Position numbers and translations under genes: made by a program. From Odontesthes bonariensis (lineage: Eukaryota; Chordata; Actinopteri; Atheriniformes; Atherinopsidae), in the NCBI RefSeq assembly GCF_027942865.1, contig NC_134510.1, positions 26,591,209-26,655,208 of the forward strand: 64,000 bases of DNA. Direction: 5' to 3'. The notes beneath the pieces are model-generated. The model saw nothing but the letters and a program-made list of their open reading frames with translations, was not told the DNA's origin and did not search any database. Below are positions 1 through 14,089 of the stretch, in pieces. Every line of letters starts with the position of its first letter. Position 1 is the stretch's first letter.

Positions 1-206
1 TTCTCCTGATTCCTTCACTGCTGCGTGTCTTGGGTCACATGGATAAAAATAGCAGGCAAGTGCTCCTCTGCATGGTATTGTGAGTTCTGTAATAAGACAC
101 CCTCTCTACCATCTTGATAATGCCTCCAGGATTACTGCAGCCTGAACACAAACCCTCTGCTGTTTGAAGAGCAGCTCATGAAATGCAGTATATTAACAAG
201 ATGCAC

Positions 207-894
207 TTTATTTAATATAAATAAAAATAAACCATTTGAGAGAATCTTAATGGAAAGTGGTGGTATACAAGCCATCGAGACAGAAGAGCAACAGCACACT
301 AGAGTAGTCTCCAAACCGTTTATTATGTTTCTTTATAGCCTTCCGTCCCTTTTGCTCGTCAGCCATGACACAATACAGTTTTACATTAAATGGACATGTT
401 CCTCTCAGCAAAACAACCAATGACAAACTGGATCACGCACATCTAAAAAGGGAGGTAAAAGCCACAGATAATCATAATTACACAAAGAGACGCCAGTAAA
501 AAGACAAATGTGATTGACAAGAGCCGCGACACAGTTTACACAAAAAAAAAAGTTCGTAAACTTTTCAAGTAAAGGCGTGGACGCCGTCCACCTGAAGGTG
601 TCAGCTTTTACAGCTTGAGCACTTAGTGTGGAAGTTAGTATGCACACAGGCTGCTCTTAGTAGACTTATCAGTGCAGTGCATGTGCCAACCTGTCCCTTT
701 TCTGTGTGCCAAAATATACCAACAAACATGGGAAAAAGGAGGAATGACAGCATCACACAAATATACTTTGAACAGAAATGGGGAAAAGGGCTAAGTGCTG
801 AGACTAAAAGGGGGGATGGAACCGGATCTTCTGAATGGTGTTGGCCTCTAATCTGGTCACGCTGCAGCCACCTGTGGTGTTGTTTTTTTTTTCC
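207..894 (-). other. tpi1: tpi1 3' UTR and candidate poly(A) signals
   Basis: Downstream of the TAA at 897-895 the minus strand has no further coding exon. AATAAA hexamers (TTTATT on plus) occur at 324-319 and 212-207, giving a 3' UTR of roughly 0.55-0.7 kb. Parts of it are conserved in the pseudogene copy near 10560-10730 and 9785-10160, so the duplication carried the UTR and flank as well. Confidence 0.5.
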
Positions 895-4113
<3,219 letters not shown>

Positions 4114-4139
4114 CTACAGCCCACCTGGGTCCTTCTGGT

Positions 4140-4239
4140 CTGGGGAAAGAGAGCGAGCGTCAGACAGTAGCTCGGGGTATTTATGAAGGCGGAAATTCAA
4201 ACTCCTCCTCTTCACTATTTGAAGCCTCAGTGCTATTGG
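4140..4239 (-). promoter_or_regulatory. tpi1: tpi1 core promoter: TATA and CCAAT boxes
   Basis: Read on the minus strand, an ATAAATA box lies at 4184-4178, about 110 bp upstream of the tpi1 ATG (4068). An inverted CCAAT box lies at 4239-4235, about 50 bp further upstream. This spacing is normal for a strong TATA-type glycolytic promoter and predicts a start site near 4150 with an 80-nt 5' UTR. The TSS position is inferred. Confidence 0.6.
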
Positions 4240-4514
4240 TTTCTGACAACACGCCCGGAAACGCGTCCTCACAGCCTCACAAAACTACCCCTCTCATTGA
4301 TTAACCTGTTAATACATTAAAGGGGGACCCTTTGAACACATTTAGCCATTTTAACGGGACCAATTGGTTAAATGTGTAGAATATATAGCAGCCCTGCAAA
4401 TTATTTTCCAACATATCCTCTTTGGTGACATAATATTTGACAGGTTAAAAAGTTACTTGCTCAGGTCCGCTGCATAGCAAATCTTGATTTGAATACAGGT
4501 TATATAGGCTAGTA

Positions 4515-4711
4515 TACGGAAGAGTATTAGGGCCAGGCATAAGAAAAAAATATTTATATTTTGCCTGTCGAGATTAAAGTTGACATGTCGAAAATAAAGT
4601 AATTAGATGATGGACCAGAGGAGTTGACTTTTTTCTCAACATGTCGACTTTATTCTCGACAGGCAAAATATTATTATTTTTTCTTATGCCTGGCCCTAAT
4701 ACTCTTCCGTA
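4515..4711. mobile_element. 197-bp palindromic MITE with CTAGTA target duplication
   Basis: The two ends are inverted copies: TACGGAAGAGTATTAGGGCC at the left, its complement at the right. The repeat continues inward through a GGCAT-AAGAAAAAA tract and a GCCTGTCGAG block, so most of the element can fold back. The 6-bp CTAGTA flanks it directly on both sides (4509-4514 and 4712-4717), which looks like a target-site duplication. There is no coding capacity. It sits about 280 bp upstream of the tpi1 CCAAT box. The terminal sequence resembles a repeat that is common in fish, but I cannot name the superfamily from the ends alone. Confidence 0.8.
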
Positions 4712-4838
4712 CTAGTATCATGAAATCAAGAGAACAAAATGACCCAAAAGTAACGACTTGTTTTACTTTTTATTCATATCAAGAGCTAACACATGGTACA
4801 AAGACAAATTCTTTGCTGTAGCTATCGTATCTATGAGC

Positions 4839-5290
4839 TTATATATCCTGTTTGCCTAAGAAAAACCTTGAGATGTGTTTAAAATGTGTTCTGCCTCTTG
4901 TGCACATTTCTGTCTGCGAAGAGACTCCATCCATTAGGATTTCCCACAAAAATGTGTGAATAGTCTGGTGTCTGTTCAGAGTGTTGATTGTGATGAAGAT
5001 CTGCATGCAATTGGCGCTGTATAGTTCAGCTGGGTAAGCTGGCACCCCATGTATAGAGGCTGTAGTTCCTTAATGCAGCTGGCCCAGGTTCAAGTACTGG
5101 ACTGGGGCCATTTACTGCACGTCTTCCTCCTCTTTCTGACCCCTTTCCTGTCTGCCTACCTTCAGTTAAAGGCCAATAAAAAAAAGTGTTGCTGCATGTT
5201 TCACACCTGTATGGCTTCTCTCCTGTGTGAATCCTGATCTGAGCTGCAAGGTTGGAGCTGTTACTCAAGCACTATTGCTGCGAAAAGGGT
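4839..5290 (-). pseudogene. C2H2 zinc-finger gene remnant, split by a SINE
   Basis: On the minus strand 5268-5200 reads SNSSNLAAQIRIHTGEKPYR followed by CETC, i.e. the end of one finger, the classic HTGEKP linker, and the start of the next finger. On the far side of the SINE, 4990-4940 reads LNRHQTIHT, the helix and histidine pair of a finger. Further sequence to about 4850 is degenerate (one CTRGRTHFKH block). An in-frame array is lost: there are frameshifts, and no intact finger follows. KRAB or other zinc-finger genes are typical sources. The origin gene is unknown. Confidence 0.65.
5008..5191 (+). mobile_element. tRNA-derived SINE inserted in zinc-finger remnant
   Basis: The head has a tRNA-like B box (GGTTCAAGTAC near 5087-5097) and an upstream A-box-like region (GGGTAAGCTGGC). 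The body ends in a pyrimidine-rich stretch common to teleost SINEs, then CCAATAAAAAAAA. CTGCATG occurs immediately outside both ends (5001-5007 and 5192-5198) and fits a target-site duplication. Removing the insert brings the two halves of the zinc-finger remnant together. Polymerase III promoter activity is inferred from the family only. Confidence 0.75.
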
Positions 5291-5562
5291 GCAAATGTAT
5301 GGTTTGGAAATACAGACTGGTTGGAGATGAGATGAAGTCTTAAATGTATGACCCCAGAGACCTTAGATGATGATCCATCCAGGGGATGCAGGCTTTGACT
5401 GAGGGGAAGTAAGTAAGTAATTTTTATTTGTACAGCGCCTTTCACAGACCAGGGTCACAAAGCGCTTTACAGGTACAATAGAAAAAAACACAGTTAAGAA
5501 GTACATAAAAGTATAAGTTTAAAAAGGCCAAAGCAACTCAGTGACAATAATAGCAGCCCTAA

Positions 5563-6212
5563 AGGCTGATTCATACTCGGCGCAAACGCGCAACTGTTCT
5601 GGCTCGAGAACCATTAATGACGTCATCGAAAGCGCCAGCCCCTTCACAGTTCCTTCAGCTCATAAGCGCAGTTTGCGCCGAGTATGCGTCACATTTGCAG
5701 TTCTCTCCAGACCAACGAGCGTCACTGTTGAGGAAACAAGCTGAAAAGCATACGAAGAAAGCATACACAATGCCACCTGTGGTGTCACGTCAGCAGAGGC
5801 TGGCACATCTGATGAGGAATGAATATACTCTGGGTGTAGAACTGTGTATCTCAGAGCTAAGCGGCTGCGGCAAAAACAGAAGAGAAGGTGGAATGTTCGT
5901 CCTTTGCAACAAGACGAACTTTGTCAAACGTTGTCCCAGTGTAACTTCATAGACGTGTCGTACAGATGTTTGTAGAGGCGCATCCTCTCGGTCACCGCGG
6001 TCTCTGCAGTGTTCATTTTTTCTTTTTCTTGGTCAGCTGTTTCCGGTTGAGCGCGCGCGAAGTCAGAAAAAAAGTTGTGTGGGCGCCCTTGCGCCGCGCG
6101 AGGATTTTCTAGCTTGCGAAGGGGGGCGTGGCGGAATTTTGGGACACGTGACCGTTTGCGCCATTTGCGACCAGCTAGTATGAGCGAGGTTGCGCCGAGT
6201 ATGAATCAGCCT
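5563..6212 (+). mobile_element. Harbinger-like element with transposase remnant
   Basis: Perfect terminal inverted repeats start AGGCTGATTCATACTCGGCG at 5563 and are mirrored at 6212. The trinucleotide TAA flanks both sides (5560-5562, 6213-6215), the 3-bp TWA target duplication typical of PIF/Harbinger. A second copy of the terminal motif (TTTGCGCCGAGTATGCGTC) lies inside, near 5668-5690. The plus strand from 5769 reads MPPVVSRQQRLAHLMRNEYT, then after a frameshift near 5880 a basic RRRWNVRPLQQ block, like the N-terminal region of Harbinger transposases. The rest of the transposase is missing, so it is a non-autonomous deletion derivative. The 3' end is GC-rich. Confidence 0.8.
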
Positions 6213-6225
6213 TAAGACAATTATA

Positions 6226-6286
6226 AAAAATTAAGAAAATTAAGAAAATTAAGAAAATTAAGAAAATTAAGAAAATTAAGAAAAAA
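6226..6286. repeat. (AAAATTAAG)n minisatellite
   Basis: About six tandem copies of a 9-bp unit AAAATTAAG in the LINE 3' UTR, between the two inserted transposons. The copies are almost identical, so the expansion may be recent. Confidence 0.9.
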
Positions 6287-6310
6287 CCTGAACAAATAAA
6301 AAGGTCTTAA

Positions 6311-6965
6311 AGGATAAGATCGGTTTTTTGACATTGGGCCCTTGATTTCACATTATAACATGATGTTCTACTCACCCCTGCTTGTTGTTTGTCATTTGGA
6401 GCTGTTCCGAAGATATTCGCGAGGCGTCTGGCTGCTCTCTTGAGATATTCGGCCATGAAACGGTTTCCTATGGGCAAGCTTATACAGGCACAAACTATGC
6501 TGTTTATAATTTATTAATTACTGTACACTAGCACTGATAACGTGGAGGTGCGTCGCTTACTTAAAAAAATCCGGGTTACTAATTTTGAATTTTAGCCGAA
6601 TGAATAAATAGGCAGCAGGTCTGTGGGCTGTCTGTGGCAGTAGCACGACGAGGACGTCAGTAACACCCACTTTACGACAAAAAAATCAAAATTACAGTAA
6701 CCCGGATTTTTTTAAGTAAGCGACGCACCTCCACGTTATCAGTGCTAATGTACAGTAATTAATAAATTATAAACAGCATAGTTTGTGCCTGTATAAGCTT
6801 GCCCATAGGAAACCGTTTCATGGCCGAATATCTCAAGAGAGCAGCCAGACGCCTCTCGAATATCTTCGGAACAGCTCCAAATGTTCAACAACAAGCAGGG
6901 GTGAGTAGAACATCATGTTATAATGTGAAATCAAGGGCCCAATGTCAAAAAACCGGTCTTATCCT
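6311..6965. mobile_element. 655-bp TTAA-flanked palindromic transposon (Kolobok-like)
   Basis: The element is bounded by TTAA on both sides (6307-6310, 6966-6969) and starts AGGATAAGAYCGGTTTTTTG on each strand. The two arms, about 6311-6588 and 6690-6965, are near-identical inverted copies. They share the CCCTTGATTTCACATTATAA and GAAACGGTTTCCTATGGG blocks and a CGGGTTACT block at the inner edge, around a spacer of roughly 100 bp. There is no transposase. A TTAA target occurs in piggyBac and Kolobok; piggyBac ends usually begin with C, so the AGG start favours Kolobok or a related group (inference). It interrupts the end of the L2 reverse-transcriptase ORF. Confidence 0.8.
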
Positions 6966-8492
6966 TTAAGTTGCCTTTTGAAGGCGTCAACAGACTCCAT
7001 CGAGCGCAGAGAGAGAGCGGAAGATCGTTCCAAAGCCTGGGAGCAACAGCCTGGAAGGATCGGTCTCTTGGTCCGGAAACGCGTGTGTGGCGCCATCAGA
7101 AGATTCTGATCCACAGACCTCAGATCCCGAGCTGGGGTGTAAGACTGGATCAGATCTCTGATGTAGGGTGGAGCCTGACCATGCAATGCTCGGAAAGTTA
7201 AAACCAAAATTTTAAAATTTATCCTAGAGGAAACTGGTAGCCAATGAAGAGCTTTAAGAACAGGAGTTAAGTGAGTCCTCCTATTTGAGCGGGTCAGAAT
7301 TCTCGCAGCAGAGTTTTGCACAAACTGCAGGCGAGACAACTCCTTCTTGTTCAGACATGAAAACAGACTATTACAATAGTCCAAACGCGAAGACACAAAT
7401 GCACGGAAAATCAGCTCCAAATCATTTTGTGACACCATTTTCCTGAGTTTGGAGATTTTCCTCAGTTGAAAAAAGCAGTTTTTGGTCAGCTGTTTGCAGT
7501 GTTGCACTGATGACATGTCTTTGTCAAACACAACACCCAGGTTTCTGAGGCCCGTTTTAACAGACTGGCCCAAGTCACCCAAGTACTGGTTAATCCCTGG
7601 AATGGAGTCACCAGGGGCAATAACCAGTGTTTCTGTTTTGTCCACATTTAGCTGCAAGGTGTTGTTATTTAGCCATTGTTTTATCTCCACCAAACAATGA
7701 GCTAAGGAATTTAGCCTCTGGGGTTCAGCTGGCTTGAAAGAGCAGTAAAGCTGGATATCATCAGCAAATATGTGGTACGAAACATCAGAAAATCTCTGGA
7801 TGATTTTTCCCAAAGGGATCAAATACAGCAAAAATAATACAGGACCCAAGACAGAACCTTGAGGGACTCCACACCGCAGATCTGCTGACTCAGACCTTAT
7901 TTGGTTAGCTGTGACACTAAAACTACGCCCAGAAAGGTATGACGAGAACCAGTGTAGAACTGAACCTGACAGACCTACTTCATCCCTCAGTCTTCTCAGC
8001 AGGATGTGGTGGTCAATGGTGTCAAAGGCTGAGGACAGATCTAAAAGAACTAGAACAGTGCATTTTCCCGAATCAGCAGACATCAGAATGTCACTGGACA
8101 CTTTCAGCAAGGCCATCTCCGTAGAGTGAAATTTGCGGAAACCAGACTGAAACGTCTCATGGATGTTACTTTGATCCAGGAATAATGACAGTTGTTCAGA
8201 GACCACCTTCTCTAGGATCTTGGACAAGAGTGGTAGCTTTGAAATAGGCCTGAAATTACTGAGGATAGTCGGGTCTAAGCCTGTCTTTTTAAGTAAGGGC
8301 ATCCACTATGGCATGCTTAAATGTATTGGGAAACACACCTGTTGAAAGAGAGAGGTTAACCATTTTGGTAACCCAGGGGCCAATTACATCAAACACTTTC
8401 ACAAAGAGCCTACAAGGAAGGACGTCCGATGAGCAAGAGGAGGGTTTCATCTTGCTCAAGGAGAAGGAGGACGATGTTGTTGGGTGTGCCAC
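6959..8492 (-). pseudogene. L2-type LINE ORF2 fragment (reverse transcriptase), frameshifted
   Basis: The main frame (8302-6959, 447 codons) begins at the NFRPISKLPLLSKILEK block and carries the fingers and palm of a non-LTR reverse transcriptase: LDLSSAFDTIDH, GVPQGSVLGPVLF, the catalytic FADDIQLY, and a C-terminal region HWLPVSSRINFKI. The upstream 8492-8289 segment (SLSTGVFPNTFKHA) belongs to the same protein in another frame, so there is a frameshift near 8290-8300. The endonuclease domain is absent. The last codons and stop come from the inserted palindromic element, whose TTAA target falls inside the final codons of the LINE ORF. It is a dead copy, though the RT core is unusually intact. 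Confidence 0.9.
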
Positions 8493-8500
8493 AGCAGCTG

Positions 8501-9784
8501 GAATTCAAGACATCTACCCAGCTCAAGCTCGTCGTTAACAAACTTCAAGACGACTTTGACACTGTCATGAGAACGACCTGCAGTCCCAAAATAGCTGCTT
8601 AAGTGTCATGGAGGAATCTGAAAACGGTGAATCTGTAGATTTGTAGTTGTTGTTGGATAGAAGCCTCTGCACTGAAGACAGCCATCATCATTAATATCAT
8701 GTTTGGTTAGAAGAAACTGACTGTATTTTAGTGATGAAAGGTCAAAGTATACGCAAAAAGTAAAGCCTTACTTTCACATGATATTTTCACACTTTTCTGA
8801 CCATCATTCAACACCGAAACTGATGCAAAATGCAACTTCACTGTTTGGTGGAAGCAAACGAACCTGAGGAAGCCAAAGTCTTTGTTAATCATTTTTATTA
8901 TCACTTAAATGTTGATTTTCATAACTGTTTTGTATGATAGAGGTTCCAATCCAATCCAATTTTATTTATAAAGCACTTTACAACAACCTCAGTTGACCAA
9001 AGTGCTGTACAGAAAAAATTAAAAGAATAAAATACAAGAATAAATTAAAATACATACAAAAGGTACAGCAGTGAGGTCATTGACTGGTCGTTGAATTAGT
9101 TACAAATTATAATAAAATATACCTCGGAGTTTTAAAATGTAGTTGCCATTTTCTAGATGTAATTTTTCTTTGATGATAAAACCTTTAAAATGCCTTTACT
9201 TTCATTAAATTATAAAGTGTTAGAGTTATTTTGAGGAGTTTAGACAATATAAATAAAACTTTGACGTGCCACATATAATGTCTTGTGACTTTCTCAGGGG
9301 TGTGATCCGTTGACATGGTTTACACAGTGAAAATGTGTTACACTAAAGTTGATCAAAGAATGACATTCAGCTCGCTGGAAAGAAAATTGGCATAAAGAAC
9401 CCCCCCCCCCTCCTCAATCTACAGCAGGAACCCTGAGACAGAAACATCTTCCACAGTGAAACAAAGCAGCAAATTCCCTCACTGTATGGGGACAAGGCTT
9501 CAACTTTTTTTCTTTAAATGCCAACTTTTTCTCTTTAATATGCCACCTATGTAGCAACACTTGCAGTGTGTGTGTGTGTTGGGAGTTTAACAGCAAGATT
9601 AATGAAAGCTTTAGTCACAGCAAACTGACAGCCTGTCAGCAATTTGTAGAGGTACTGAACCCTTACCTGTAGCAATAATGAAATGCTCAGTATAATTCAG
9701 CATTTACACTCAAATATTCGCTTTTTAATGTAAACTTTTAACTGAAAAAGATGCAGTTGTCCTGATTCATTATCAACTGTTCAA
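8501..9784. other. Intergenic, LINE/SINE-type tail only
   Basis: No gene is seen. 8501-8940 has no recognisable content. 8943-9110 is a repeat tail (separate entry). 9111-9784 is AT-rich with a C-run near 9400-9410 and a short (TG)n near 9565-9580. Confidence 0.6.
8943..9110 (-). repeat. LINE-type 3' tail fragment
   Basis: It begins with a CCAATCCAATCCAATTTTAT repeat followed by TTATAAAGCACTTTACAACA and a CAAAGTGCTGTACAG motif. This arrangement ends many teleost LINE copies; here it lies in minus orientation, with CCAAT repeats as the terminal microsatellite. No coding part is attached. Confidence 0.6.
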
Positions 9785-12010
<2,226 letters not shown>

Positions 12011-12026
12011 CTAGGGTCTCACTAGG

Positions 12027-12118
12027 GATTTTATGTAGCTGTAAAGCACTTTGAATTGTCTTGTGTACGAATTGTGCTCTACAAATAAAATTGCTATTGC
12101 CTTTCCTTGCCTAGGGTC
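12027..12118 (+). repeat. L2/CR1-like 3' end fragment
   Basis: It reads GTAGCTGTAAAGCACTTTGA, then a TGTGCTCTACAAATAAAATTG terminal segment and a short TGCC/TTGCC tail. This is the conserved 3' end of fish L2-type LINEs, in plus orientation, immediately beyond the tpi1 pseudogene. The body is absent. Confidence 0.65.
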
Positions 12119-13960
12119 AGACATAAATGGGAGCTTTCATTTACAGCACATTACACTGCAGGTCCACTGCAGGGCTTCAAGATCTGAGCATAAAATTTCT
12201 TCGTATTATAAATATATGATTGCTGCTTCTGACATTCAAATTCTACATTTTTATTTATCTATAAATTTATCTGAACAAGAAAAAATATATTTATAAATAA
12301 AAAAAACATGTGCTTATTCGTCTTTTACTAATCCTTTGCGGGGGAAAAGGATACAATATGTTGGCCTCTTTCCAACCAGTATTCAAGCGTTAATATCCAG
12401 GCATAGATTTTTCTGACTGCCAATAAAATCCGTAAAACGTGGTGTTTTACTGTTTATTTTACTGTTAAGATGAATCGAGTATGAGTGATAGGAAGTGAGT
12501 CAAAAGCCATGACAATACGCCCGTTTGATTGGAGGCTACAACACAAGTCCAGCCTCTTTCATGACGGCCTCGTACACAAAACGTTCCGATTGGACAATAT
12601 TCAGTCAATTCGATTTCGTTTTGAATACCCAGCATGCTTTGCGGTTAAACATATTTATTTTACTCGTAAAATCGATTTAATAACGAATTCAAATTGATGT
12701 ATTGTCACAAACACGTACATAAGTTACGTTTTTGTCGTTAATTCTATTTTCGATATTAGTGTACTGAGAACCACACCGTAATAAAAGAGTATGTATGGGT
12801 TTTACTAGACTCAACCAATCACGCTATTTCATTAGGAATCTTTGCTCTTAAGATATTTGTCTAGCAGGTTTCCCATAATGGGAAGCCCCCTTCTTTATGT
12901 CAAAAATAAAACATTCATTCATGTATATTTATGGTAGAAGGGATGCGTGATATCAAATATGATATGTCGTCGTACATAAATTGTGTCGGTACGTTAGTAT
13001 AGTTGATGGCCACAGAAGGGATTTCTTTCGATTTCAAAAATGTGTCCCGAGCAGAGTGAAAACATTACTGTCAAATGCTCCGTGTTAATTGAAGGAGCTG
13101 CTTCAGCTTGGAATTCTACTTTGACATAACTTATTGAAGGAATATGTGTTTAACATACATGTACATACATGTTCACAGTTGATTTGAGTTTATTCTACGA
13201 CACATCTCTAAGCTACATGCAAACAGCCACCAGTCATCTCACGCATCTGTAAGATTAATACAATTCATAAAGCTAAAGGGCTCATGTCTGTCGATAATTA
13301 TCTGATGAAAATACTAATTATTAAGGTTATACGGGTTGTTTTCACATTTTTCTTTTTGTTTTGTACGCCTGTGTTTGGCATGAATATCTTTGTTATTGGT
13401 ATATAAACAAACTAAGACACATACATGTATCATACAACACAAATGTGTCATTGTTGAAGTCCTCCATGTTTCCATGTTTGTTGTAAACTACAAATATGGA
13501 CGTATTGACTACACATCACGTCCTCTAAGCTGTAGCTCCGCCCATATTTCCTCATGCTGTCCCAGTAACCAATCACCATCCAGCTGGTGGTACTTATAGC
13601 CTTATTCGTGAGTTCTGTTTATTACTTTTTATTCTGAATAAATAAAACTTTATTCTCTTTTTTGTTGTTAACTTAATACGGTCAGGACATCTGAGACATG
13701 CTATATAAAAGTTATATGTTTTAGAATTGATAAGGCCACTATTTGTAATCATGTTATTACTGCTAGTGTCCACACGGGGGCACGCGTGCCCCACTATTTA
13801 TTTCATATGGTCTTTTGTAAAGAGTTTTTCTGAGCATACCGGCACTCTCATTCAGCACTAAGAGCACTGTGCTTCCCCTCAGAGACTTCCAGTTATGTAA
13901 TAATGATGGTAAAACAGTAGCAGTGGCGACAGGGGTGAGAAAGGCGGTCTTTAAGGAGGA
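12119..13960. other. Unexplained AT-rich intergenic block
   Basis: No coding region, RNA gene or transposon was recognised in this 1.8 kb. Several CCAAT-type boxes occur in both orientations (ATTGG near 12520 and 12590; CCAATC near 12815 and 13568). One short promoter-like arrangement lies at 13565-13620: CCAATCACC, then ACTTATAGCC about 25 bp on. I see no transcript that would use it. Confidence 0.4.
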
Positions 13961-14078
13961 GGATCTCCCTGTTGAGGGCTGAGGCGCGTCGTTCAGGGAC
14001 CGTGTCTGTGTATAGATGTCTGCTGTGAGTCAGTAGAGTTCACCGAGCCGTCGCGAAGACACGTTTCCGCCCACAAGA

Positions 14079-14089
14079 AAGATGGCGGC
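14079..14089 (+). promoter_or_regulatory. lpcat3: YY1-type AAGATGGCGGC at the lpcat3 start codon
   Basis: The sequence AAGATGGCGGC overlaps the initiator ATG (14082). This 11-mer is a known YY1 site found just downstream of the start site in many TATA-less housekeeping promoters. No TATA box lies upstream, and the region 13920-14080 is more GC-rich than its surroundings. YY1 use is inferred. Confidence 0.5.

Larger units (their letters stand above)
5408..8500 (-). mobile_element. 5'-truncated L2/CR1-type LINE, host of two DNA-transposon insertions
   Basis: Read on the minus strand, the copy starts near 8500 (5' truncated, boundary approximate), runs through a reverse-transcriptase ORF (8492-6959), and ends in a 3' tail at 5540-5408. 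That tail has the LINE end common in fish (AGCGCTTTGTGACC / GTACAAATAAAAATTAC, then a short TTAC repeat). Two later elements interrupt the 3' part: a TTAA-target palindrome (6311-6965) and a Harbinger-like element (5563-6212). With both removed, the LINE is about 1.8 kb. No target duplication for the LINE itself was identified. Confidence 0.85.

Noticed and set aside
5601-5744. Possible separate small gene in the GC-rich left part of the Harbinger-like element
   Set aside because: The sequence is explained by terminal and internal copies of the transposon repeat.
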